Below are positions 27,546 to 36,232 of a stretch of DNA of 64,000 bases, piece after piece. The notes below the pieces were generated by a model. That model ran no database searches, was not told the origin of the DNA, and saw nothing but the letters and a program-made list of their open reading frames with translations. The stretch is taken from the NCBI RefSeq assembly GCF_009498525.1, contig NZ_QSNT01000003.1, forward strand, positions 125,893 through 189,892, in the 5' to 3' direction. How positions within the stretch are numbered: position 1 is the stretch's first letter; each line of letters starts with the position of its first letter. The stretch comes from Rhizobium sp. ICMP 5592. GTDB lineage: Bacteria; Pseudomonadota; Alphaproteobacteria; Rhizobiales; Rhizobiaceae. The translations under genes were made by a program, and so were the position numbers.

Positions 27546-28446
27546 TCGGATTTTCATCGTCACCGGATCAATCACGACCCGACAAGCGTCTGATCGCTCC
27601 GGGCCTCTCTCCATTTTCAATTGAGCCCGCCCGGATTCGAATCGGAGCGGCCGCTATCGTCAGGTCGTCGTTTGCTGCCGTTGCAATGCAAAATAGTTTC
27701 TGGCGCATAGGTTTTCAGGGAAAGCGCCCAAAGCGCTTTCAATCACGTTCCCCGCAGATGGTGGGTTGCGTTCTTATGAAATGCAACTTTTGTTCACCGT
27801 TCATTCAGAGGATAATTAGCAATAACTCATGATACATGAGGAAATGAGAACCGATTGCGAACGACCGATATATGCCACGACATGAAATTTCGAGAGGAAA
27901 AGACCGTGATTAAAAATCACTTATTTCCGTAATAAATATTACTTATTATTGTCTCTATTGGGAATACTAGTTGATTTTTCCATAAAAAGCTAGATTTGCG
28001 CCGATTAGGTATTGTTCTTGAAGTTTGCGACCCCCGCTTTCACTGGCCACCCTTCATGTTGCGCTATACTTGTTCCGCTCCGTCTGATGGATGACCGAAC
28101 GGAGCGGGATGGCCCAATTGGTTAACCTACTCCTCTCCCATATTTTCACAGCGCTTTGGGAGTTTATCGGCAAAAGCTGCCATAATGCGTTCACTCGACA
28201 TCCGATTTTTGTTCTCGCTTCATACTCATATGCATTAGAAACGCCTTATAGTTGTAAGCCGGAAATAGAACAGACAGGAAACGAGAAGGCCCATATATTT
28301 CCGCGGGTCTGAAATACGGTGATATGGCCGCAACGTCCCACAAACAGCTCGTCTGTTGCTTTTTGATGCATTGAGGATCAAATGGCGGCGAGATAACCAC
28401 AAATTATCAAGTTTTTGCCCGCCATAGCCGTTTTTCCGAGGTTTCC
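27546..28446. other. 900-base gene-poor gap with AT-rich island
   Basis: No convincing gene is seen. The stretch 27780-28020 is much more AT-rich than its surroundings and holds several palindromes. A GTG at 27906 behind GAGGAAAA opens an 8-codon frame that could be a leader peptide. The 73-codon frame at 28091-28312 lacks a ribosome-binding site and gene-like composition. Confidence 0.5.
27720..27942. repeat. Cluster of four perfect palindromes
   Basis: Within 223 bases there are GAAAGCGC-n5-GCGCTTTC (27720-27740), CTCATG-ATA-CATGAG (27826-27840), GTGATT-AAA-AATCAC (27906-27920) and GTAATA-AA-TATTAC (27929-27942). They could be operator sites or RNA hairpins. Confidence 0.55.
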
Positions 28447-29283
28447 GTGTCTCTCGACGTCATCGCTCTCGTCCTTCTCGGTGCCCTGCTGCACGCGACC
28501 TGGAACGCGATCATCAAGGCCGGCACGGACAAGTCGCTGGATGCGGCATTGGTTTCGGCCGGCGGCGCGGTCACCGCCCTGCCCTTCCTGGCATTTCTGC
28601 CGCTGCCAGCCCCGGCTGCATGGCTCTTTATCGGCGCGTCGGCAATCCTGCAGTTTGCCTATTTCCAACTGGTGGCCGCCGCCTATCGCGCCGGTGATAT
28701 CGGCCTCGTCTACCCCCTGATGCGTGGCGTTGCACCGATGATCATCGCGTCGACCAGCGGCTTCATCCTCAAGGAGAGCCTGTCGGGCGGGGTCGTGCTC
28801 GGCATCATGACCATCTGCGCAGGCATCATGACACTGGCCTTCGAAGCGCGGAAGGGTGGCCGGACAGCTATCAAACTGGCACTTTCCAACTCCGTGGTGA
28901 TTGCCACCTATACTTATGTTGATGGCATCGGCGCGCGGCTGTCGGGTAATTCCATATCCTATACGCTTTGGATGTCGCTGCTGCCGCCAGTGCTGTTGTT
29001 CACCTGGGCAATCTCGCAGCGCGGCGTGAATGCCGTTGCCGCCCATGTCCGCTACAACTGGTGGCGCGGCCTGATAGGCGGCGCCGGGTCCATCGCCTCC
29101 TATGGCCTTGCGCTGTGGGCCATGACAAAGGCGCCCGTCGCCACCGTCGCTGCATTGCGCGAAACTTCGATCCTGTTCGCGCTGGTGATTTCCGTGGTCA
29201 TTCTGAAGGAGCGATCGAGCATCTGGCGCTACATTGCCGGCGCGATCATTGCCGCGGGCGTTCTGATCCTGAAGCTGGCTTGA
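28447..29283 (+). CDS. EamA/DMT-family transporter
   Basis: The 278-residue protein is built from two five-helix EamA repeats, about ten membrane spans in all. Conserved points are ALLHATWNAIIK at the N-terminus and ALRETSILFALVISVVILKE at the end of the second repeat, where the ExSxLFAxLxSxxxLKE pattern is typical. These carriers export metabolites or amino acids. The substrate is unknown. The start is GTG with GAGG six bases upstream. Confidence 0.88.
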   Translation: MSLDVIALVLLGALLHATWNAIIKAGTDKSLDAALVSAGGAVTALPFLAFLPLPAPAAWLFIGASAILQFAYFQLVAAAYRAGDIGLVYPLMRGVAPMIIASTSGFILKESLSGGVVLGIMTICAGIMTLAFEARKGGRTAIKLALSNSVVIATYTYVDGIGARLSGNSISYTLWMSLLPPVLLFTWAISQRGVNAVAAHVRYNWWRGLIGGAGSIASYGLALWAMTKAPVATVAALRETSILFALVISVVILKERSSIWRYIAGAIIAAGVLILKLA

Positions 29284-29369
29284 GGCGAAAAGTATGTGGT
29301 ATATAAATACCGCATAATCAACATGCTGATTTTGCTTGATAATTTTTGCAGCCGCCAAAATCCGTCATA

Positions 29370-29398
29370 TTGACCTTCTCAGCCATTCCCTCTATAAG
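29370..29398 (+). promoter_or_regulatory. Strong sigma-70-type promoter of rplM-rpsI
   Basis: TTGACC (29370-29375), 17 bases, TATAAG (29393-29398). The start would fall near 29405, giving a leader of about 115 bases to rplM. Confidence 0.75.
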
Positions 29399-29410
29399 CC
29401 GCTCCAGATC

Positions 29411-29437
29411 GCAGCCTTTCCGGGCTGCTTTCTTTTT
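29411..29437 (+). terminator. Terminator-like hairpin in the rplM leader
   Basis: GCAGCC and GGCTGC pair around a six-base loop and are followed by TTTCTTTTT. It begins only a few bases after the predicted rplM transcription start. It may terminate the upstream EamA transcript or act as an attenuator of the ribosomal operon. The short stem makes it moderate. Confidence 0.55.
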
Positions 29438-29520
29438 GGCGCGTGTTTCGCTCGCCAAACCAAGCAACAAGAAACGCCCTGATGCCTTCGGGTCCGGGGT
29501 CCTAAAAGAGAGTATACAAC

Positions 29521-29985
29521 ATGGCAACCTTCTCCCAGAAGCCTGCAGAGGTGGAGAAGAAGTGGATTCTCATCGACGCCGAAGGGCTTGTCGTTGGTCG
29601 TCTCGCTTCTATCATCGCTATGCGTCTGCGTGGCAAGCATAAGGCTACCTTCACGCCGCACGTCGACGACGGCGACAACGTCATCGTCATCAATGCCGAC
29701 AAGATCGTTCTGACCGGCAAGAAGTACGAAGACAAGGTTTACTACTGGCACACCGGTTATGCCGGCGGCATCAAGGAACGTACCGCTCGTCAGATCATCG
29801 AAGGCCGCTTCCCGGAGCGCGTCGTCGAGAAGGCTGTCGAACGCATGGTTCCCCGCGGCCCGCTCGGCCGTCGCCAGATGAAGAACCTGCGCGTCTACGC
29901 CGGCTCCAACCATCCCCACGAAGCCCAGCAGCCGGTCGTTCTCGACGTGGCCAAGCTGAACAAGAAGAACGTAAGGAGCGCCTGA
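29521..29985 (+). CDS. rplM: 50S ribosomal protein L13
   Basis: The 154-residue protein has the L13 landmarks [44 protein letters not shown] and [14 protein letters not shown]. It binds 23S rRNA early in large-subunit assembly. It is cotranscribed with rpsI, whose ATG follows two bases after its stop. Confidence 0.99.
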   Translation: MATFSQKPAEVEKKWILIDAEGLVVGRLASIIAMRLRGKHKATFTPHVDDGDNVIVINADKIVLTGKKYEDKVYYWHTGYAGGIKERTARQIIEGRFPERVVEKAVERMVPRGPLGRRQMKNLRVYAGSNHPHEAQQPVVLDVAKLNKKNVRSA

Positions 29986-29987
29986 TA

Positions 29988-30455
29988 ATGGCTGATCTCT
30001 CTTCCCTGAAGGATCTCGGCACGGTATCGGAAGCAGCTGCTCCCGTTCACGTCCGCAAGGTTGACTCGCTCGGTCGCTCCTACGCGACCGGCAAGCGCAA
30101 GGACGCTGTTGCCCGCGTATGGCTCAAGGCCGGCTCTGGCAAGATCATCGTCAACGGCAAGGACTACACGGCATACTTCGCTCGTCCGGTTCTGCAGATG
30201 ATCCTGCGCCAGCCGATCGTGGCTGCTGCCCGTGACGGCCAGTTCGACATCATTGCTACCGTTGCCGGTGGCGGTCTCTCCGGCCAGGCCGGTGCCGTTC
30301 GTCACGGCCTGTCCAAGGCTCTGACCTACTTCGAACCGGGCCTGCGCTCGGTCCTGAAGAAGGGTGGCTTCCTGACCCGCGACAGCCGCGTCGTCGAACG
30401 CAAGAAGTACGGCCGTGCGAAGGCACGTCGTTCGTTCCAGTTCTCCAAGCGTTAA
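29988..30455 (+). CDS. rpsI: 30S ribosomal protein S9
   Basis: The 155-residue protein has the S9 core [34 protein letters not shown] and the universal C-terminus [17 protein letters not shown], whose tail reaches the P-site tRNA. It carries the N-terminal extension seen in alphaproteobacteria. GGAG precedes the ATG within the end of rplM. Confidence 0.99.
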   Translation: MADLSSLKDLGTVSEAAAPVHVRKVDSLGRSYATGKRKDAVARVWLKAGSGKIIVNGKDYTAYFARPVLQMILRQPIVAAARDGQFDIIATVAGGGLSGQAGAVRHGLSKALTYFEPGLRSVLKKGGFLTRDSRVVERKKYGRAKARRSFQFSKR

Positions 30456-30481
30456 TCGCTTATCCGAGATCGGACTTTGGA

Positions 30482-30513
30482 AAGGCCGGGTGCAAACCCG
30501 GCCTTTTTCTTTT
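30482..30513 (+). terminator. Terminator of rplM-rpsI
   Basis: A perfect 10-bp stem AAGGCCGGGT/ACCCGGCCTT with loop GCAA is followed by TTTCTTTT. Confidence 0.92.
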
Positions 30514-30613
30514 GCGCATTGTCGCATCGGGGTGATGCTGATAGACAGTCGCAACGCCTCCGAAACAATCGAGGCCTAGACAGGACCTTATAATGGGAAG
30601 CACTCCGTCAGCA

Positions 30614-30657
30614 GACAGATAGGCCGCAGCAGCTTTTTTGTTGTTGCGGCGTCTGTC
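30614..30657 (+). promoter_or_regulatory. Long stem-loop in the leader of the CmlA-like gene
   Basis: GACAGA/TCTGTC forms the base. After a small internal loop, GCCGCAGCAGC pairs with GTTGTTGCGGC (two G-T pairs) around a TTTTTT loop. It ends 69 bases before the exporter start and has no trailing U-tract. Confidence 0.55.
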
Positions 30658-30726
30658 CCAGCCAATCTGATCGTGATGAAAAGACAGGCCGCCGCCAAAT
30701 CCAGTTATTTGAGCGGGTGTTTACTC

Positions 30727-31914
30727 ATGCTTTCAAGAATTCCAACGTGGAACTATCGCCTACCGGCAGCGCTGCTGTTGATGGCGCCTTTCGATATCCT
30801 CACCTCCCTCGCAATGGACATCTATCTTCCGGTCGTCCCGATCATGCCTCGTGCACTCGATACGTCGCCGGCCGTTATCCAGCTGACCCTCAGCCTCTAT
30901 ATGCTCATACTTGGCGCGGGCCAGATCGTCTTCGGCCCACTTTCCGATGTCGCCGGCCGTCGCCCTGTGCTGCTCGGTGGTGCGGCGCTGTTTGCGGTCA
31001 CATCCTTCCTGCTGGCCGGCACCTCCTCCGCCAGCCTCTTCATCGCGCTGCGCCTGCTGCAGGCGGTCGGCGCTTCGGCAGCGCTCGTTGCAACCTTTGC
31101 AACGGTTCGCGATGTCTATGCCGAACGTCCGGAGGGTGCGGTGATCTATAGCCTGCTGGGCTCGATGCTCTCATTCGTGCCGGCATTCGGTCCGATTACC
31201 GGCGCCTTGATTGCGAACCACTTCGGATGGCGCGCCATATTTCTGGTTCTCGGCATACTGACACTTGCCGCGATCCTGAATGCGGCTCTGCGGTGGCACG
31301 AAACCCGACCGGCAACCGTTTCGACACCGAAGACAGCCTTTGGATCGATCCTGAAGGACTTTTCCTTCTGGACCTATACGATCGGCTTCAGCGCAGCGAT
31401 GGGCGCCTTCTTCATCTTCTTCTCGACCGCTCCGCGCGTGCTGATCGATCGGGCCGGCTTCTCCAGCCTCGCCTTCAGCCTTGCCTTCGCAACGGCGGCC
31501 GTGGTGATGATCACGACAGCGCGTTTCGCTGGACGCTTCGTCAAGCGATGGGGTTCGGCCGGCAGCCTTGCCCGGGGGATGATTATGCTGCTCATCGGCG
31601 CATTGCTGTTCGCCGTCGGGGAGCTGTTTCTGTCCCCCTCTTTCGTCAGCTTCGTCCTGCCGATGTGGATCATTGCAATCGGCATCGTTTTCACCACAGC
31701 CGTCACCGCAAATGGCGCGCTTCAAGCCTTTGGCGATACGGCAGGAACGGCGGTCGCACTCTATTTCTGCGTCGAAAGCCTGATCGTCGGCTTGATCGGC
31801 ACCCTGTTCGTCGTCTTCCTCGGGGGCGATACGGCATGGCCGCTCGCCGGCTATTGCACCGTCATGGCGCTTGTCACGCTGTTGTCTTTGTGGCGCCTGC
31901 AGAAGAGAAGCTGA
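30727..31914 (+). CDS. CmlA/FloR-like MFS drug exporter
   Basis: The 395-residue protein has twelve membrane helices of the drug:H+ antiporter (DHA1, Bcr/CmlA) group. It follows the CmlA/FloR proteins almost segment by segment from memory: PFDILTSLAMDIYLPVVP, IQLTLSLYMLILGAGQIVFGPLSD, GRRPVLLGG, LQAVGASAALVATFATVRD and TANGALQAFGDTAGT. Those export chloramphenicol and florfenicol; whether this chromosomal homologue confers resistance is unknown. ATG 30727 aligns with the CmlA start, though the ribosome-binding site (GAGCGGG) is weak. ATG 30676 would add 17 residues. A stable leader hairpin lies upstream. It sits between rpsI and speB, an unusual place. Confidence 0.85.
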   Translation: MLSRIPTWNYRLPAALLLMAPFDILTSLAMDIYLPVVPIMPRALDTSPAVIQLTLSLYMLILGAGQIVFGPLSDVAGRRPVLLGGAALFAVTSFLLAGTSSASLFIALRLLQAVGASAALVATFATVRDVYAERPEGAVIYSLLGSMLSFVPAFGPITGALIANHFGWRAIFLVLGILTLAAILNAALRWHETRPATVSTPKTAFGSILKDFSFWTYTIGFSAAMGAFFIFFSTAPRVLIDRAGFSSLAFSLAFATAAVVMITTARFAGRFVKRWGSAGSLARGMIMLLIGALLFAVGELFLSPSFVSFVLPMWIIAIGIVFTTAVTANGALQAFGDTAGTAVALYFCVESLIVGLIGTLFVVFLGGDTAWPLAGYCTVMALVTLLSLWRLQKRS

Positions 31915-31926
31915 AACGTCGCCGAA

Positions 31927-31959
31927 AGGCCGGGCCTTGCCCGGCCTTTTTTGTTTTTC
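31927..31959 (+). terminator. Terminator of the CmlA-like gene
   Basis: AGGCCGGGC/GCCCGGCCT with loop CTT is followed by a T-rich tract of 12 bases. It is about 12 bases beyond the stop codon. Confidence 0.92.
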
Positions 31960-32049
31960 CTGATGTTTTTTTACGAATGCCACATCGCCATGCAGGCAAA
32001 GCGTGCATTTTATGGCAAACTCCCGCATCACCCATGGAGGAGCTCTAGG

Positions 32050-32322
32050 ATGACACGGACGATAGCTGGATTGATCCTGCCATTTCTGCTCGCAATATCG
32101 GGCATCTCGCCTGCCCTTTCGGCGGACACTCCGCAGCCGACGACGCAAGACCAAGCGCAGATGGAGAGCATGAAGGAATTCATACAGGCCAATCCGGATT
32201 GCAAGGAGTTCACCGATCAATGCTCGATCTGCACCCTCACCAACGGAAAAGCCGAATGCTCTACGCCGCAAATCGCTTGCATCAAGCAGGCCTATCAATG
32301 CTCGGCTCCAGCCAGTAAATAG
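32050..32322 (+). CDS. Small secreted six-cysteine protein
   Basis: The 90-residue precursor has a signal peptide ending near SPALSA. The mature part holds six cysteines in PDCKEF, DQCSICT, AECST, IACIKQ and YQCSAP, enough for three disulfides. No family is recognised. The ATG at 32050 has GGAGGAG about 12 bases upstream. It sits alone between the exporter terminator and speB. Confidence 0.7.
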   Translation: MTRTIAGLILPFLLAISGISPALSADTPQPTTQDQAQMESMKEFIQANPDCKEFTDQCSICTLTNGKAECSTPQIACIKQAYQCSAPASK

Positions 32323-32419
32323 CAAAGACGGGAAAACCCTCCATTTGAAGCCTCACAGGCATGGACGTTTGCCCGCGTCGAGCCAGCCTGTGCTTTCAGC
32401 CTAACCGAAGGAGAACTCC

Positions 32420-33373
32420 GTGCCGAGCACGTCGATCGATCATGCCTTTACAGCGACCAACCTGACATCCGCGGCCAGCGACCCGACTTTTGCCGGCGCG
32501 CTCTCCTTCATGCGCCGCCGCTTCACCAAATCGCTCGATGGCGTCGATGCGGTCGTCTGGGGCATTCCCTTCGACGCGGCCACATCCAACCGGCCGGGCA
32601 CCCGCTTCGGGCCGCAGGCAATCCGCCGCGCCTCGGCGATCTTCGACAACGACCCGCAATACCCCTTCAACCGCGATCTCTTTGCCGAGATGTCCGTCAT
32701 CGACTATGGCGACTGTTTGCTCGACTACGGCAATCACCAGGAGACGCCGGCGGCGATCGAGAGCCAGGCGAACACCATTCTCGGCAGCGGCGCCTTCCTG
32801 CTGACGCTCGGCGGCGATCACTTCGTCACCTGGCCGCTGCTCAAGGCGCACGTCGCCAAGCACGGCCCCCTGGCGCTGGTGCAGTTCGACGCCCATCAGG
32901 ACACCTGGTTCGACGACGGCAGACGCATCGACCACGGCTCCTTCGTCGCCCGCGCCGCCCGCGAAGGGCTGATCGATCCCGACCGCTCCATCCAGATCGG
33001 CATCCGTACGCATGCGCCGGAGGACTACGGGATCCGGGTTCTCTACGGTCACGAGGTCGAGGATATGAGCGCTGCCGATATCGCATCGACCATCATCACC
33101 CATACCAGAGGCGGCCCCACCTACCTCACCTTCGATATCGACTGCCTCGACCCGGCCTATGCACCAGGCACGGGAACGCCGGTGGCGGGCGGGCCGTCCA
33201 GCGCAAAGATCCTGTCGACGCTGCAACGCCTGCATCAGCTCGATATCAGAGGCGCCGATGTCGTCGAGGTATCGCCGGCCTACGACCATGCCGACATCAC
33301 CGCCATTGCAGGGGCGACGGTGGCGATGTATATGCTCGGTCTTCACGCTGAAAAGCGTGCGGCTGGACGTTAG
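32420..33373 (+). CDS. speB: Agmatinase (ureohydrolase family)
   Basis: The 317-residue enzyme hydrolyses agmatine to putrescine and urea with two Mn ions. Metal ligands are visible in GGDHF (131-135, His134), FDAHQDTW (Asp157, His159, Asp161) and FDIDCLDP (Asp239, Asp241). The pattern SNRPGTRFGP is typical of agmatinases. The start is GTG with GAAGGAG upstream. It lies ahead of argC, linking polyamine and arginine metabolism in position, although a palindromic repeat and 137 bases separate them. Confidence 0.9.
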   Translation: MPSTSIDHAFTATNLTSAASDPTFAGALSFMRRRFTKSLDGVDAVVWGIPFDAATSNRPGTRFGPQAIRRASAIFDNDPQYPFNRDLFAEMSVIDYGDCLLDYGNHQETPAAIESQANTILGSGAFLLTLGGDHFVTWPLLKAHVAKHGPLALVQFDAHQDTWFDDGRRIDHGSFVARAAREGLIDPDRSIQIGIRTHAPEDYGIRVLYGHEVEDMSAADIASTIITHTRGGPTYLTFDIDCLDPAYAPGTGTPVAGGPSSAKILSTLQRLHQLDIRGADVVEVSPAYDHADITAIAGATVAMYMLGLHAEKRAAGR

Positions 33374-33375
33374 GG

Positions 33376-33414
33376 CATGATCCCGAAAAGTGCGAAGCGG
33401 TTTTCGGGATCATG
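33376..33414. repeat. Rhizobial intergenic palindrome
   Basis: Perfect 14-bp arms CATGATCCCGAAAA and TTTTCGGGATCATG flank an 11-base loop. The sequence is of the small palindromic element type scattered through Rhizobium genomes. It lies three bases after speB and could act as an mRNA 3' hairpin. Confidence 0.8.
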
Positions 33415-33510
33415 GCTAGACTAAACCAGCTGTTATCATTTTGAATCAACTTCATGGCAAACTGAGTCCGGAAACATTCTGAACCTATTGAAAGAACAGG
33501 AATAAAGAAC

Positions 33511-34443
33511 ATGGCACCGAAGATCTTCATCGATGGCGAACACGGAACCACGGGCTTGCAGATTCGCACGCGCATGGCCGACCGCCGCGACGTCGAGCTT
33601 CTGTCCATTCCGGAAGCTGAACGGCGCAATGCCGCCATGCGCGAAGACATGCTGAACAGCGCCGACATCGCCATTCTCTGCCTGCCCGACGATGCGTCGA
33701 AGGAAGCGGTGAAGATGGTCTCGGCCAACAACAATGTCCGCGTCATCGACACCTCGACCGCCTTCCGCGTGCATCCGGACTGGGCCTATGGCTTTGCCGA
33801 GATGGACAAGGAACAGGGTGGCAAGATCACGAGTGCGCGTTTCGTCGCCAATCCCGGCTGCTATCCGACCGGCGCCGTCGCCCTCATCCGGCCGTTGCGT
33901 GCCGCCGGCATCCTGCCGGACGGCTATCCGGTGACCGTCAATGCTGTTTCCGGCTATACCGGCGGCGGCAAGCAGATGATCGCGCAGATGGAAAATGCCG
34001 ATCATCCGGATGCGATCACCGCGCCGCATTTCCTCTACGGCTTGCCGCTGACCCATAAGCATGTGCCGGAAATGACGACGCACGGGCTGCTCGACCGCGC
34101 GCCGATCTTCTCCCCGTCGGTCGGCAAGTTCCCGCAGGGCATGATCGTGCAGATGCCGTTGCATCTCGATAAGCTTGCGGAAGGCGCGACGCTGGAAAGC
34201 ATCCATGCCGCGCTTGCCGCCCACTTTGCCGGTCAGGACATCGTACAGGTCGTCCCGCTTGCCGAGAGCCGCGCCCTGCCGCGCGTCAATGCGGTCGAAC
34301 TGGCCGGCAAGGACACGATGAAGCTGTTCGTCTTCGGCACACCAGGCACCACCCAGGTCAACCTCGTCGCCCTGCTCGACAATCTCGGCAAGGGCGCATC
34401 TGGCGCTGCCGTCCAGAACATGGACTTGATGCTCTCCGCTTAA
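33511..34443 (+). CDS. argC: N-acetyl-gamma-glutamyl-phosphate reductase (short type)
   Basis: The 310-residue enzyme performs the third step of arginine synthesis, the NADPH reduction of N-acetylglutamyl phosphate. It has the short-form features [21 protein letters not shown], the nucleophile Cys117 in NPGCYPTG, and SGYTGGGK. This shorter class is normal in Rhizobium and some gammaproteobacteria. AGGA lies about ten bases before the ATG. Confidence 0.96.
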   Translation: MAPKIFIDGEHGTTGLQIRTRMADRRDVELLSIPEAERRNAAMREDMLNSADIAILCLPDDASKEAVKMVSANNNVRVIDTSTAFRVHPDWAYGFAEMDKEQGGKITSARFVANPGCYPTGAVALIRPLRAAGILPDGYPVTVNAVSGYTGGGKQMIAQMENADHPDAITAPHFLYGLPLTHKHVPEMTTHGLLDRAPIFSPSVGKFPQGMIVQMPLHLDKLAEGATLESIHAALAAHFAGQDIVQVVPLAESRALPRVNAVELAGKDTMKLFVFGTPGTTQVNLVALLDNLGKGASGAAVQNMDLMLSA

Positions 34444-34820
34444 GACTTCTCAGCGGCACTTCCAATCTTCGGCGGTCGGGATTTCATTCCGGCCGCCGAA
34501 TGCGTTTGACGATTGCCTTGCGGACGGGTGCGCTGTCCTGCCATATGCAAACCCACCACTACAACAAAAAAAGTTGCCTGTGATAATTACGCCACATTCG
34601 CTCCCTACGGCCTGCATCAGCCGCTCCGGGGACGCAGCGGTTATGAGCATTGCTCGTCAGGCAATTTTCAAGATCGCGCCAGCGTAAAGGAATTGGTTAC
34701 CATAATTCGGCATGCTTTCCGACAACCGGCAAAGTGACGTCCGGACGCTGATTTTGCGTCGCGGCATGGGTCCTTTTTGTGAGCCGGTGTGGTGCGTATT
34801 TAGTTTGGATCAAGAGTATC
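34444..34820. other. argC / DUF2778 intergenic region
   Basis: These 377 bases have no convincing gene. There is an A-rich spot near 34560-34580 and a weak dyad CCGCT/AGCGG near 34620-34640. Confidence 0.5.
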
Positions 34821-36197
34821 ATGGCGTTTGCGACCGAGACGACGTTCGGTAACATCAATCCCCGTTCCGGGTCTGCTCTGCGCCGGAAAAAACCCTCCGG
34901 GATCAGTCCCGGCACAGTCGTCACCGGCATCTCGGTGGTGGTTTTCGCCTGGGTGGCAGCGACGCTGATCACCACGCAATCGATGGTTCTGTCCCTGCCC
35001 GGCGCGAATATGTCGGCGATAGATTCGTTCACGCCGAGAGCGTCTGCTTTCATCGTGCCGCAGAGCCATCTGACACGCCCTGCCCGCCTGGCGAGCCAGA
35101 CTTTGCCCATGAACCAGCAAAGTCGCACCAGCAGCGTGCCGGCCGACGCGCCGATCGGTGGGGCCGGATACACGGCGACAAGAGACGTCGTCGTTCAGCC
35201 CAAGGCAACCGCTGCCGATGCGATGCGGGCGCAGCTTGCAAGTGCCCTTGCTCAGCAAGCCTCCGAGTTTCGACAGGCGCAGGCTTCAGCATCGAGCATG
35301 AAAGGCAGCCGTCCGGTCATAGAGGCCTCTCCGGCCGCGATCGATCACCTGCGCAAGGTGATCGCCCTCAACTTCGCCAACACCGTGCTGCCGCTGATGC
35401 AGGCCAGATATGCCGCTGCATCCATGCCAACAGTCGCCTCGGTGAACGCCGCTCCGCAGCCGGTTGAAATTGCCTCCGCTGCTCCCGTTGCCAGCATGCC
35501 GGCCGTGGTTGATGCCGTGCCGCTGCCTGCAAAGGACACTGACCTGCCTGTCGCGGAGACGTTGCCGGTCGCCGCGAACCTTCCGAGCGTGATACCACTC
35601 GCTCGCCCGGAGCATGTGGTGGAAAAGACGCCCGTTGTCGCCTCTGCCGTGCCTGCCAGGTCCCGCAGCGAAGACACGGTTGCCGTGGCGCCGCCCGCGC
35701 ATTTGACGGCCTATGCCAAGACGGACGACGATGAAACCAGGCCGCAGCGGTTCCTTAACCCCTTTGCCGCGATCAGCCCGCGCGGCGGCAACGGCACCGC
35801 CATCTACGATATCTCGGCCGGAACGGTCTATCTGCCGAGCGGCGAACGCCTCGAAGCGCATTCCGGCCTCGGCCACATGCGTGACAATCCCCACTATGTC
35901 GACCGCAAGAACACCGGCCCGACGCCGCCTGAAACCTATAATCTGACATACAGGGAAAGCCTGTTCCATGGCGTGCAGGCACTACGCCTGACACCCGCGA
36001 ATGGCGCCCGCGTCTATGGCCGCGACGGCTTGCTCACGCACTCATACATGCTCAGAGGAGGCCGCGGCGAATCGAACGGCTGCGTGGTCTTTAAGGATTA
36101 CGCCCGCTTCCTGGCTGCCTTTAAGCGCGGCGAATTCAAACGTCTGCAGGTGGTGGCGCGTCTGTCGTCGGCGCCCAGCAATATTGCGTCGCGCTGA
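34821..36197 (+). CDS. Membrane-anchored DUF2778 (Tlde1-like L,D-transpeptidase) protein
   Basis: The 458-residue protein has one N-terminal membrane helix (about residues 27-50). A long Ala/Pro/Val-rich periplasmic linker follows to about 310, then a C-terminal DUF2778 domain beginning AIYDISAGTVYLPSGE. The domain keeps GxxRDNPxYV, ETYNL and the catalytic-type HSYMLRGGRGESNGCVVF with Cys in NGCV, as in L,D-transpeptidase folds. Tlde1 proteins attack peptidoglycan stem peptides and are T6SS toxins in Salmonella. Here no secretion genes or immunity gene lie nearby, so a housekeeping cell-wall role is more likely. The start at 34821 is chosen over 34779 by content. Confidence 0.75.
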   Translation: MAFATETTFGNINPRSGSALRRKKPSGISPGTVVTGISVVVFAWVAATLITTQSMVLSLPGANMSAIDSFTPRASAFIVPQSHLTRPARLASQTLPMNQQSRTSSVPADAPIGGAGYTATRDVVVQPKATAADAMRAQLASALAQQASEFRQAQASASSMKGSRPVIEASPAAIDHLRKVIALNFANTVLPLMQARYAAASMPTVASVNAAPQPVEIASAAPVASMPAVVDAVPLPAKDTDLPVAETLPVAANLPSVIPLARPEHVVEKTPVVASAVPARSRSEDTVAVAPPAHLTAYAKTDDDETRPQRFLNPFAAISPRGGNGTAIYDISAGTVYLPSGERLEAHSGLGHMRDNPHYVDRKNTGPTPPETYNLTYRESLFHGVQALRLTPANGARVYGRDGLLTHSYMLRGGRGESNGCVVFKDYARFLAAFKRGEFKRLQVVARLSSAPSNIASR

Positions 36198-36232
36198 AGC
36201 TTTGCAAAACAAGAGGGCGAGGCGAACCCGCC

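Noticed and set aside
28091-28312. 73-codon open frame in the large gap
   Set aside because: No ribosome-binding site, AT-rich composition and no protein-like pattern.
28378-29358. 326-codon leftward open frame
   Set aside because: It is antisense to the EamA transporter, which has clear membrane repeats.
30673-30726. Separate leader peptide of the CmlA-like gene
   Set aside because: The codons are in frame with the exporter without a stop, and no ribosome-binding site precedes the GTG or ATG, so it is at best a longer start.
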